The translations under genes were made by a program, and so were the position numbers. Shown one piece after another: positions 40,501 through 48,727 of a stretch of DNA of 64,000 nucleotides (the stretch's first letter is position 1; each line of letters opens with the position of its first letter). The notes under the pieces were generated by a model that saw nothing but the letters and a program-made list of their open reading frames with translations, had not been told where the DNA came from and searched no databases. Origin of the DNA: a virus; the IMG/VR virus record IMGVR_UViG_3300005526_000008, positions 1 through 64,000 of that record; one strand, 5' to 3'.

Positions 40501-42488
40501 CCCAGTTCGTTATGCGTCGTCACGATCTGATCGTCGACGCTGTCGATCAGGCGATCGGCATCGTTCCGGCGCGGCAGGTTGCGCTGTCTCTTGCTTTTCA
40601 GCGCGAGCAACTGGCGATCGACGAACGCTTCGAAGTGGTCCTCGACCTGTTTCTGATACCAGGTCACCGGGCCGGCATGCATCGCGGCGCCCTCGCGCGC
40701 AACCCAATCCTCGACAGCGATGTCGCCTTGATGCTTCCTGATCTGCGACGGCTTCACCCTGGAGCCGTCCGGCACCTCGATCTTCAGGTGCGGATTGTCG
40801 GCCATATAGGTCGCGGAGAAGGTGTCGGTGGCGCTCTTCTCGGCGCGGTCATGCATCGCGGCGCGCGCCATCGCGCCTTCCTTGGTCGCCACCTGGTCAC
40901 GCAATCGGCCAAGCGCCGCGCGCAGCAATTCCTTCTGCCCACCGCGAGCCGCGACAATGCCAAGCGCCAAACCCAGGCCACTGCCGAGCACGGCGCCGTG
41001 GAGCGCGCCCGTCCGCGCCGCCTGCCCCTTCGAGCGGAACTTGCCGGTGTGCGGATCGCGCGGATGCTGGATCGCGAACGCCGCCAACCCAGCGCCCGTC
41101 AATGCCCCGGCCCCGGCGCCGAGAAGGCCAAGTCCGGCGACATGCCCGGCGATCACGCCGGCACGCACGCCGACATTGCGCGGCACCCGGAAATGCCCCG
41201 CCTGCTCGCCGAACGCGGTCTCGGCCGCGTGCTGGATCGCGCTGGGCGGCCCCTGCATCGGCGGCGGGGGTGGCGGCGGCTTGGTGAACATCCGGGTGGC
41301 GCGCGCGACCGGGCCGCGCAGGAAGCGCAGCGAGCGCATCGCGGCGGCGCCCCCGGCGCTCACAGCCGGGCCGAACGATACTTTGGTGAGAAACTCCGAC
41401 AGATCCTGCTTGGCGAGGTCCGGCAACGTCAGCAGTTCGGCCTGCTTGGCCAGCACCGCCGGATCGTCCCAGATCGGCCCGACCATGTCCCTGACCTGCT
41501 CGTCGATCTTCTTCACCCGTCGCGGAAAGAGCGTGTCCTGGTAGGGCCCGATCGTGCCCTGCACGTGATGCAGCGTCCTGGCATAGGCGATGCCGGGAAG
41601 CGCCGCCCCGACCATGGCAGCGGCCGCACGGCCAGCGATCGGGCCCTTGGTGCGCGCGACCATCTGTCCGACCCGCGCCGCCGGGTAGTTCGCCAGCGAA
41701 AAAGCGTGGCTGATGCCGCGGCCGACCGCGCGCCCGCCCCGCCCCGCCGCGTTCACGAGCCGATCGCCCGCCGCCACCCCGGCGGTCGGTCCCGGCATTG
41801 GAAACGCGCCGCCATGACGATTGAGGATGGGAACCACCCGGCGCGCCACGCCGATCGGCGCGTCGATCCCGGCGGCACGGCCCATGATCCCGACGAGTTT
41901 GCCGCCCTGACGGCCGAGCGCTCCGGCAATGCTGGTGACGCCGCGATCGATCACCGACCCTCCGCCCTGCCAGGGCAGGCCGGGACGGGCCGTCGCCCCG
42001 GCAATGGCGCCGAGGCCGATGCCCGCCGCGGCCGCGACCTTGGGGCCGAACACCGTGTAGCGGGTTTCCGGGATGACCTGGGTTTGCGCCGCCTGCAGCA
42101 GGGCGTTGTCGCCATCGCCGGGACCGCCGCCGGCTGGACGCGGCGCCACGGTGCCGCCGCCGCCACCTCCACCAGTTCCACCGCCGCCCCGGCCGCTCGA
42201 GCGGAACTGGCCGCCGCGACCGCGGGGATGACGGGCGCCCTCGAAGGGCTGGCGCGCTTTCTCCAGTTCGCCCAGCGCCATGGTCTGCTGCGTCAGCAAC
42301 CGGGCATCGAGCATGGCCAGCGCGTGGGCATGCGGGTCGGGGCCCGAGTACCAGCGCTTGTAGAGCTTCTTCACCCCGCCGAGCTTGACCACCATGTCGG
42401 GATGCGTCGCCTTGACGATCTCGTTATGCGCGGCGACACGCTTTCTTAACTCGCCGATGATGTCCGGATTGAACATCGGCTTGCTCAT
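37539..42488 (-). CDS. Giant Gly/Ala-rich head-region protein with three HPR-x-G-F motifs
   Basis: The 1649-aa protein has no recognised enzymatic domain. Order: an N-terminal charged region with R-H-P-R-G-R-G-G-Q-F at about 86-95, a Gly tract, glycine-zipper hydrophobic stretches (about 155-330 and 445-520; G-x-G-x-G-A-x-A-G), a second motif H-P-R-D-P-H-T-G-K-F at 475-484, a long Lys/Glu-rich helical section (about 545-1060), then a Trp-containing K-Y-V-V-G-V-V-G-P-M-A-A-I-G segment, a polar region, a third motif H-P-R-G-H-I-G-Q-F at 1405-1413, and a C-terminal zipper. It starts in an ATGA overlap with the upstream protease fusion. Probable internal virion protein, by position and composition only. 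Confidence 0.6.
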   Translation of the reverse strand: MSKPMFNPDIIGELRKRVAAHNEIVKATHPDMVVKLGGVKKLYKRWYSGPDPHAHALAMLDARLLTQQTMALGELEKARQPFEGARHPRGRGGQFRSSGRGGGGTGGGGGGGTVAPRPAGGGPGDGDNALLQAAQTQVIPETRYTVFGPKVAAAAGIGLGAIAGATARPGLPWQGGGSVIDRGVTSIAGALGRQGGKLVGIMGRAAGIDAPIGVARRVVPILNRHGGAFPMPGPTAGVAAGDRLVNAAGRGGRAVGRGISHAFSLANYPAARVGQMVARTKGPIAGRAAAAMVGAALPGIAYARTLHHVQGTIGPYQDTLFPRRVKKIDEQVRDMVGPIWDDPAVLAKQAELLTLPDLAKQDLSEFLTKVSFGPAVSAGGAAAMRSLRFLRGPVARATRMFTKPPPPPPPMQGPPSAIQHAAETAFGEQAGHFRVPRNVGVRAGVIAGHVAGLGLLGAGAGALTGAGLAAFAIQHPRDPHTGKFRSKGQAARTGALHGAVLGSGLGLALGIVAARGGQKELLRAALGRLRDQVATKEGAMARAAMHDRAEKSATDTFSATYMADNPHLKIEVPDGSRVKPSQIRKHQGDIAVEDWVAREGAAMHAGPVTWYQKQVEDHFEAFVDRQLLALKSKRQRNLPRRNDADRLIDSVDDQIVTTHNELGEAIHHDPLTVDQRRIWNGALEMRQRARDEIEAVYAGRRAQVKEHGTAAIGLKHEQGQLIAKLGSVRADWNHVLLTKPSPSVEQLRAVATSIGHKLEAKTKEGIVAELQERIPRWEHEVDSRITQIKDEIPQLEDAAEVARASEKEDLTQEEQRLIRNPFIKTRKARKGKPAITGFFEPRLPGVGTAAGYDEIKAGIADEANKAFNQGLERHVIAAKQHLEELALAEEAAIQARIPANNVFAEWIKRKTPEFSDKMAQGWADYNELTAAYRGQLKGQMKQLYDGVHAHRDPKKAFDTIKKMAKGAADFWNSDAGKWLRQNWKYVVGVVGPMAAIGIIDLQAGPGKKKVELNPKKWRWRNVQAHFELPGGLKRPDEAVFGVKFKDKDGKEKFLHAIHVKNKEGEYQNIGYGSEVNSVSNFLRGGDQQGGGGHGGNRPNKAQVNNGAEVDKAIADGIAAGHINEVGPTSFTYAQRKMGEPQGKKEEESVRKWFVEKHINGLQHIGNQHFSSDKHDRFYASLRDLFEGGRTELFDRDTRKQLLLGSDFDKRNRGIFGNQKVWHDIPHDPAAVGGALLRQLKMAGAMPLNPEEYTQMHRALSFVANLAGLDQNQKSSLNKALQDGYLNITKRTSVPTVSASGLENQKSIESFKTEMLNNDKITEARQRKGLDDQGAFTDLLDTLYQKGREGAVARNNSADDNEQHVAGMQHVREQVFFRLNTLGKAAPLGDLYKLFGMADRFDEQRHPRGHIGQFRAAGHNAPPQVGAISGARQHMPTPDSPGPQSVGDFAMRRPPESPGMAPTQAPAGHGGRFGGADFGASHMLGQVGTYGLSQAGWDVVGNLASHMMPAGGMVSNATKFGLQTMGGFAGSIGGLKGGQALGHAMGDRSPHHEAPAAEGIVRNLAGGGAQIAFNEYAGPAVGRVIAGAAGRALGGTAGSFLGPAGTILGSALVGALTDEGVGILYRHLSRYGEHVPEHAIKHFRHKGAPA

Positions 42489-45400
42489 GTCGCCCGTATC
42501 GCTTTGCGCTTACGGGCGCGCGTCTCGGCGGCGAGCTCTTCGTTCGAGGAGCCGATCGTGCCCCCGGAAACCGTGTGGGCCAGGGCGTTGGTGTAGCCGC
42601 GCCACTTCTGCAAATCGGACAATAAATCGAGCGCTTCATATAGCTCGTCAAAATGTACGATTTCTCCGGACGGGGCGCTCTTGCCCATAGCGGCGCGCTC
42701 ATGCGCGTCGAGTTCGGCAAGCTTTGCTCCCATGGTCGGATGGCGCCGGGCTTCCGACAACGGCATGTTCAGACTGGTGTCCTTCTTGCCGTGCAGCCGG
42801 ACCCAGTCGTCCACCTCGTCGGGGTGCATCAGGTAGATCTTCTTGGTCGGCTTGCCGAACCGGGTGAAATGATCGGTGCCGATGCCATCCGGGTTGTGCA
42901 CCAGGTGACCGGAGTGCTCGGTCGAGGTGCCCGGGATCTTCATGACGATCGCCGCGTCCTTGTCGACGTGCGGCCGCATCTTGTCGTGCGCGGCATGAGC
43001 GTCCGCGACGTTGTGCCAGAAATGCTCGGCATGCTCCCGCGCCCGAGCGACCTTGGCATCGCGGCCGAGGATCGCCTTGCCGGCCCAGTCCTCGACCGCC
43101 TTGTGATGGCCCTCCATGTCGACGTGGCCCATTTCCTTCTTCCATCGCGCCTTGGCCGCGGCGACCCGCTGGGCGTGCTCGGCTGACGAGAGTTGGCCGA
43201 TGGCCTTGCGGGTCGTGCGCGAGGCGTAAGCGCTCTGGGCGGAATGCATCAGCGATTTCGCGCCGGCCCCCGCCACGCCAACGACGTCCTTGCCAACCAT
43301 ACCGCCAAGCTTGCTACCGACCCGGCTTGCCGCCTGCGTGGCGGTCATGCCGACATACGGCACGCGTCCTCTGGGCCAGAGGCGTTCGGCCATCCGCACG
43401 GCCGCGCCCGTGCCAAGATGGGAGCCGACCATGCTGGCCCCCCCGACCAGCGGTCCCTTGAACTGCGCTTCGGCGAGCTGCCCGGCGATGCCGGTGCCGC
43501 CCCGCTCCGCCCGGATGTAGCTCTTGCTCTTCTGCCGATCCTGGAATTTGGCCCGATCGCCACGACCAAGGGTCTTGTCGTTGAAGATGGTGACGTCGTT
43601 CTTGACCAGCCGGTCAGCCAGCATCGCCACCAACAGGCCGTCATCGCTCTTGCCCATGCGTCGCGCCTGATTGAGCGCGATAGCGATAGCCTGCTTGCGA
43701 TCGGTGACCTTGGGCATCTTCCGCTTGGGCAGGTTGGAGCGGAACGACTTCAGTTTGCCATGCTTGAACTCGTGCATGGTCTCGTGGATTTTCTCCTGCT
43801 CCGCCGCGCTGGCCTTCTTGGCCAGTTCGCCATACGGGTTCTCGCCCTTGAAGATGTTGCTGAGCAGGCCGCCCGAGGGGCCGTATTGCTGCTCGGGCAT
43901 GCCCGGCATCGTCACCTGCTTGGGATCGTTGTTGTCTTTGGGCATCGACCAGAACGGCTTCGGCCCCCACTGGTCGGCGCGCGCCTGCTTCCATTGGCTG
44001 ACCGTGTTGTCGTCCTGCAGCAGGATGTTCTTGCGCAGCCGGCCGATCAGTTCAGCCTTCATGGCTTCGGGGTCGGCGTAGGACGGACGTTTCGGCTTGC
44101 CCAGCATGTAGCCGCCAACGAGAGCGGCCCCGACGGATGTCTTGGGGAGCTTGCGGATGGTTCCGACCACCGCCTTGCCGGGTAGGCTGCCGACAGCTTT
44201 CGCGCCGGCTTTGATGCCTTGGCCGATCGCTCCGATCATGCCTTTCTCGAGATTGCCACGACGTTCCTGCTTGTCCGACATTTCTGACCGGCCGCGGCGC
44301 TGCCCTAGGGCATATCCTGCCGCCCCGGTCGCCAGGACAGCCGTGGCGGCGCGAGGATGCGCGGCAATCGTTTGCCCAAATTTGCCTGCGGTTTTAATGG
44401 TCTGCGCGCCTATCGGGCTGTTGATCGCTTTCATCGCCCCGCGCCGCGCCATGCCGCTCGCCTTGTTGCCGGCCGCCGCGACCGACTGTCCGGCCGGGCT
44501 CGCCATGGCGGAACTGGCCATGCCGGTGGCCTTCTGCCTGAACGACGTCGCGGCCCCGCTGGCTTTCTGCCCCAACGACGTCGCGGCTCCTTTAACCGAA
44601 CGTCCGGCCTGGCCCAGGCTACCGATGACTTTGCGCCCGGTCGGGCTTTCGATGGCGTTGAGCGCGCCGCGCATGATCGACCCGCCGATCCCCTTGTCGA
44701 GATCACCGCGACGCTCCTGCTTCTCGGCATTGCGGCGCCGCGACATGGCGGCGATGCCCAGGCCGGTCGCGGCCGCGCCGCCGGCTGCGAGACCATGGCC
44801 GACGTTACGACCAACGGTTCGTCCGGTGCCCATCGCGCGCCACATGCGTTGGGCTGCTTCGTGGTCGCTTGCTCCGCGGGCCTTGGCGGCAGTGAACATT
44901 CTGCTGCCAACACGCTGTCCTACTTTCGCGCCAATGCTTTCGCCCACGCGTCCTGGCTTGCGCAACGCCGCCATCGCGCCCTGCGCAAGCTTCGCTCCGA
45001 ACGCCTTGTCGAGATCGCCGCGCCGTTCCTGCTTTTTGGCCTTGCCGTCGCGGTTTTCGATCTTGCGGCCGATATGGATGCCAAGTCCGCCGCCACTGAT
45101 CATGCCGCCAACGCCGCCAGTCCCCGCGCCGGTAAAGATCGGCGCGCCGGTAAGGTCATAATGACTGGCAGTACCGCTAAGCATGCGCCGATGGAGGCCG
45201 TGAGCCGCCAACCGCGCTCCGCCCTTTGCGCCGAGGTGGCCTCCCAGCATTGCGCCGCCGACGCCCAACGCAAGCGGCACGATGAACTTGTTCATCTTGC
45301 CGGTCGGGGCCGACTTCTTGGCGTCGAACTGCATCCGCTCGCCCGGCGCGCGTGGCCGGCCGAAACGCTGGGTCAGCTTCTTGTCGATATGCTTGACGGT

Positions 45401-47197
45401 GTGGTGGGACGCCTGATGGGCGGCAACCCCGCCGGCAAGGCCGCCGGCAACTGCGGTGCCCGCCACCGTGCCCAGCAGGATCTTCTTCTGCCGCGATGTC
45501 AGTTGCTCGCCAACCCCGCGCACGATCTTCTCGCCGTGCCGGATCAGGCCGGGCTTGCCGGCGCCGGCCGTCGCCGTGATCGGCCCGATCCCCTTGGCCT
45601 GGTTGCGCGCGATCATCTTGTCCGCGATCTTCGCCCCGAGCCGGCGACCGCCCTGGAAACCCGCCTTCACGCCGGCCGCGGCGCCGGCCATGCCGATATA
45701 GTGCGGAAGAACCTTGATCCCGGCATGGCGTCCCATCGCCAACCCGGCCGCGCCCAACGCCCGCCCGGCGCCGAGCGCCGCACCGCCAAGGCCTTTCTCG
45801 ACCGGCTTATCCATGGCGTGGCCCTTTCCCATGACCGCGTCGGCAATGCCGCGCACGCGTTTGCCCGCGCTCACCGCGCGCATCGTGGACGCCTTCACCT
45901 GCTTGAAGCTGTTCGGCCGCGCCGACGTCTTGGCGTTCAACCGGTGGTAGATTTCGAGCCGCCCTGCCTTCTTCGCCCGCCGCCGCCGCATGGCGGTATC
46001 GAGCAGCGCTCCGCCTGCACCGCCCACCAGGGCGCCGCCGAGGCCGAGGGCGCCGGCGCCGATCAACCCCCCATAGCGACGGCCCGCCCAGCCGCCGATA
46101 TCCCCGGCCTTCACGCCGGCGGCGAACCCGGGACTGCCCTTCATGCGGTGGTAGAGCGATGACGCATGGAGGCCAGCTTGCGTGCCCAACTTCTCGCCGT
46201 GCTTCAGCCCAAGCAGCGTGCCGCCGACCGCGCCGGCGCCACCGAGCGTGAACCGTCCGACCTTCTCGCCGGTCTTGCTGGCGAACGCGCCGGTATGCTC
46301 GCGCGGATGCTTGGAGACATCCCAACGCTTGACCATGCCGCCATCCGGCGCACCCTTGAAGGTGCTCGACATGCGAAACCCCTGCTTGGGTTTCGGCGCC
46401 TTGGGGATCCTCAGGTTGCTGGAGGGGGCCTTTCCTCCCGCCACCTGCGCCGCCTCCGCCATCGATGGCGCCTTAGCGCCGGCGAGCGCGCTGCCCGCCA
46501 TGCTGCCGATTTCACCACCAACGACATGGCCGACCGCCGTTCCGGCCGGGCCCAGCGCCGATCCCGCCACCGCGCCGATCTTGCTGCCGATAAAGTTGCC
46601 GGCAACGCTGCCGGCCAGTTCCCCGGCGATGCCCTTGCGCAACTGCGCGAAGCTTGGCGGCGGCAGCAGTTCGGCGAAACTGCGCGGGACACCTTTCAGC
46701 AGGACCTCCTCGAGGCTGCCGTCCTGCTTCTGCATCTCCATGATTCGCGCGCCGGGGATGCACGGACTGTCGACGAACGAAATCTCCTGGATGCGCGGGG
46801 TGTAGCGTGTGCACCCCGAGGCCTGGTCCGCCCATTTCTTGACGTAGCCGCCGCCGATCGAGAAGCCGGTGTAGCCGCCCTCCTCGACCTTCGCCCAGTC
46901 GACCGGATCCAACACTTTGACGCAGATATCCACCGCCTTGGCGTCGTCGTTGTAGACGATCTCGGCCACCTTGCCGGCGAGGTGCTTCGGGTTGTGCATC
47001 GCGCGGATGTTCCCGAAGCTCTTGCCCATTGTGGCCTTGGAGTAGCCGTCGCTCCATTTCTGGAACTCGGGCTTGGCCGAGAGATAATCCATTATCTCCT
47101 TGGACTTATCCGGCTCCTCGACCGCCGCCCGTCCCCACACCAGACGCTTTTCCTCGTCCGCCTTGGTCAGCGGCAGGAAGAAGGTGAACTCCGTCAT
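42485..47197 (-). CDS. Prohead protease fused to a 1,400-aa Gly-zipper protein
   Basis: Residues 1-160 resemble phage prohead serine proteases (HK97 gp4/XkdF type): N-I-R-A-M-H-N-P with candidate catalytic His68, E-G-G-Y-T-G-F-S-I-G-G with Ser113, and I-Q-E-I-S-F-V-D-S-P at 136-145 with Glu138 or Asp143 as the third residue. Such proteases cut scaffold and capsid during maturation. Normal proteases are about 180-230 aa; here about 1,400 residues follow. They contain repeated Gly-zipper segments, an H-P-R-E-H-T-G-A-F motif (297-305), and three K-Q-E-R-R-G-[DN]-L-[DE]-K copies (722, 826 and 976). Start ATG 47197 follows GGAGG. The fusion is on one continuous frame. Confidence 0.7.
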   Translation of the reverse strand: MTEFTFFLPLTKADEEKRLVWGRAAVEEPDKSKEIMDYLSAKPEFQKWSDGYSKATMGKSFGNIRAMHNPKHLAGKVAEIVYNDDAKAVDICVKVLDPVDWAKVEEGGYTGFSIGGGYVKKWADQASGCTRYTPRIQEISFVDSPCIPGARIMEMQKQDGSLEEVLLKGVPRSFAELLPPPSFAQLRKGIAGELAGSVAGNFIGSKIGAVAGSALGPAGTAVGHVVGGEIGSMAGSALAGAKAPSMAEAAQVAGGKAPSSNLRIPKAPKPKQGFRMSSTFKGAPDGGMVKRWDVSKHPREHTGAFASKTGEKVGRFTLGGAGAVGGTLLGLKHGEKLGTQAGLHASSLYHRMKGSPGFAAGVKAGDIGGWAGRRYGGLIGAGALGLGGALVGGAGGALLDTAMRRRRAKKAGRLEIYHRLNAKTSARPNSFKQVKASTMRAVSAGKRVRGIADAVMGKGHAMDKPVEKGLGGAALGAGRALGAAGLAMGRHAGIKVLPHYIGMAGAAAGVKAGFQGGRRLGAKIADKMIARNQAKGIGPITATAGAGKPGLIRHGEKIVRGVGEQLTSRQKKILLGTVAGTAVAGGLAGGVAAHQASHHTVKHIDKKLTQRFGRPRAPGERMQFDAKKSAPTGKMNKFIVPLALGVGGAMLGGHLGAKGGARLAAHGLHRRMLSGTASHYDLTGAPIFTGAGTGGVGGMISGGGLGIHIGRKIENRDGKAKKQERRGDLDKAFGAKLAQGAMAALRKPGRVGESIGAKVGQRVGSRMFTAAKARGASDHEAAQRMWRAMGTGRTVGRNVGHGLAAGGAAATGLGIAAMSRRRNAEKQERRGDLDKGIGGSIMRGALNAIESPTGRKVIGSLGQAGRSVKGAATSLGQKASGAATSFRQKATGMASSAMASPAGQSVAAAGNKASGMARRGAMKAINSPIGAQTIKTAGKFGQTIAAHPRAATAVLATGAAGYALGQRRGRSEMSDKQERRGNLEKGMIGAIGQGIKAGAKAVGSLPGKAVVGTIRKLPKTSVGAALVGGYMLGKPKRPSYADPEAMKAELIGRLRKNILLQDDNTVSQWKQARADQWGPKPFWSMPKDNNDPKQVTMPGMPEQQYGPSGGLLSNIFKGENPYGELAKKASAAEQEKIHETMHEFKHGKLKSFRSNLPKRKMPKVTDRKQAIAIALNQARRMGKSDDGLLVAMLADRLVKNDVTIFNDKTLGRGDRAKFQDRQKSKSYIRAERGGTGIAGQLAEAQFKGPLVGGASMVGSHLGTGAAVRMAERLWPRGRVPYVGMTATQAASRVGSKLGGMVGKDVVGVAGAGAKSLMHSAQSAYASRTTRKAIGQLSSAEHAQRVAAAKARWKKEMGHVDMEGHHKAVEDWAGKAILGRDAKVARAREHAEHFWHNVADAHAAHDKMRPHVDKDAAIVMKIPGTSTEHSGHLVHNPDGIGTDHFTRFGKPTKKIYLMHPDEVDDWVRLHGKKDTSLNMPLSEARRHPTMGAKLAELDAHERAAMGKSAPSGEIVHFDELYEALDLLSDLQKWRGYTNALAHTVSGGTIGSSNEELAAETRARKRKAIRAT

Positions 47198-47221
47198 CGA
47201 TGGACCTCCATCACTGACGGA

Positions 47222-48727
47222 TCAGGCCGCGTCGCGGCGAACCGATACGCGCGAGGTCACCTCCGGTTCCCAGTCGATGATCGCCTGAGCGAGGTCGAGC
47301 GGGATCTCCTCCGCCGAGGCCAGCGCCTCGGTGACCCATTTCTTCAACTGGATCTGGTCAGGGTTCTCCATCAGCCATTCGGTGACCGAGGCGTCGACAT
47401 CGCGCTTGGCGAGGCCCTCCTCGGGCACTTCCATCGCGGTCCAGGCCAGCAGGTCGGCGGCGTGGTCGGCGGCGATTTCGGCCGCGGCGCCCTGGTCGTC
47501 CTCGTCCAGTTCGAGAATCGCCTCGACCATCTCGTCCGGCGCGATCTTCATCAGGTCAGCGATGAAATCGGCCTTCTCGATCTCGTCGTACTCGACGTCG
47601 TCGTCGGACTTGCTGACCTTCTTCTTGCCCTTCTTGCCGTTCCACTGGCTCGCGCCGCGGGTCTCGTCGTTCTGCACTGTCGCGGCGCCACTGCCGCCAT
47701 CGGCCCCGGCCACGCTGCCCAGGCCGCCAGTTGTGCCGCTGCGACGGAGCACCGTAGTGGGCTGCAGGTTGGGTGCGCCACCCTCTGGCCCGGCTGTGCC
47801 CGACCCCGGACTCGGGCTTTCGCCACCGGTCTGCCCCGGCATCGCCTTGCTGTTGCCGACCCGGCTGCCGCCGCCGGGGCCGCTGCCACGGTGCGGAATG
47901 GTGCGCTTGATCGCACCGTCCGAATTGGTCTCGCTGCCGTGCAGCTTCGAGCCAGCGTAGGTCGAGGCGTTGCCGGCCAGCGAATCCACCACGTCGCCGG
48001 CTTGCACGCCCTGGGCGTAGATCCGCTTGCCGGATGAGGGCATCTCGGCGTCGAGGATGTTCTTCTTCAGTTGGGTCTCGGCCGGATCAGCGGTCAGCCA
48101 CGCCTCCACCACTGCCTCGACGCGGTCGTCGGGCTGGCCATACAAGCCGTGGATCATGTTGTGGTACTCGCTGGTGTAGCTGCCGATCTTGTGCAGCAGG
48201 TGGGCGCGGACGTTGTCGTTCAGCGCCTCCTCGACCATCTTCGCCAGCGCCTGCTCGGGCGCCGGGATCGGGGCCTGCTTGCGCAGTGGGATCTCTTCCG
48301 ACCCGGCGGCCGAATTCCAGATCGCCCGCTTGAGCGGTTCGTCGCCGGCGGCGAACCATTCCTCGGCCACCTCGGTGGCAAGGTTCTCATCGACGTCGGC
48401 CAGCATGTTGGCCTGCTTGGCGAGTTCGGTTCGATAGAACCCGATCTTCACCAGAAGCTCGGCCTTGCGCTCCGGGGTGGGACAGGCATCAACGAAGGCG
48501 GCGAGTTCGTCATCCAGCAGTTGCTGGGTCTCGGCCTGATCAGTGGTTTCTGTGGTCACGGGACCCTCCTGCTTGCTGATGAAACCAGGCTTCCTGCGCC
48601 TGGGAGGTTTCGGAATGGCGGTGGTGACGTTGTGGGGACGCTGGTCCTGGTTCTGCCGCCCGGCGTAGATGCGCCCACCGATCTCGAAGAGATCCGGCAC
48701 CAGCAGGCCAAGGTTGTTCGGGTTCAT
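47222..48727 (-). CDS. Acidic head-region protein (501 aa), possible dual start
   Basis: The body has two helical acidic halves (residues about 65-235 and 380-500) separated by a Gly/Ser/Pro linker (about 250-370). Alanine and glutamate dominate, and K-K-G-K-K-K-V-S-K is the only basic patch. ATG at 48727 overlaps the MuF stop (ATGA). A GTG at 48559 has GGAGGG six bases upstream, which would give 445 aa. Both are plausible; the first 56 residues contain a basic P-P-R-R-R-K. No domain is recognised. Position between MuF and the protease fusion suggests a head or scaffold-like role. Confidence 0.6.
   Translation of the reverse strand: MNPNNLGLLVPDLFEIGGRIYAGRQNQDQRPHNVTTAIPKPPRRRKPGFISKQEGPVTTETTDQAETQQLLDDELAAFVDACPTPERKAELLVKIGFYRTELAKQANMLADVDENLATEVAEEWFAAGDEPLKRAIWNSAAGSEEIPLRKQAPIPAPEQALAKMVEEALNDNVRAHLLHKIGSYTSEYHNMIHGLYGQPDDRVEAVVEAWLTADPAETQLKKNILDAEMPSSGKRIYAQGVQAGDVVDSLAGNASTYAGSKLHGSETNSDGAIKRTIPHRGSGPGGGSRVGNSKAMPGQTGGESPSPGSGTAGPEGGAPNLQPTTVLRRSGTTGGLGSVAGADGGSGAATVQNDETRGASQWNGKKGKKKVSKSDDDVEYDEIEKADFIADLMKIAPDEMVEAILELDEDDQGAAAEIAADHAADLLAWTAMEVPEEGLAKRDVDASVTEWLMENPDQIQLKKWVTEALASAEEIPLDLAQAIIDWEPEVTSRVSVRRDAA

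Noticed and set aside
40464-42449. Plus-strand open frame of 661 codons
   Set aside because: Antisense to the 1649-aa gene; Arg/His/Pro-rich and without initiation signals.
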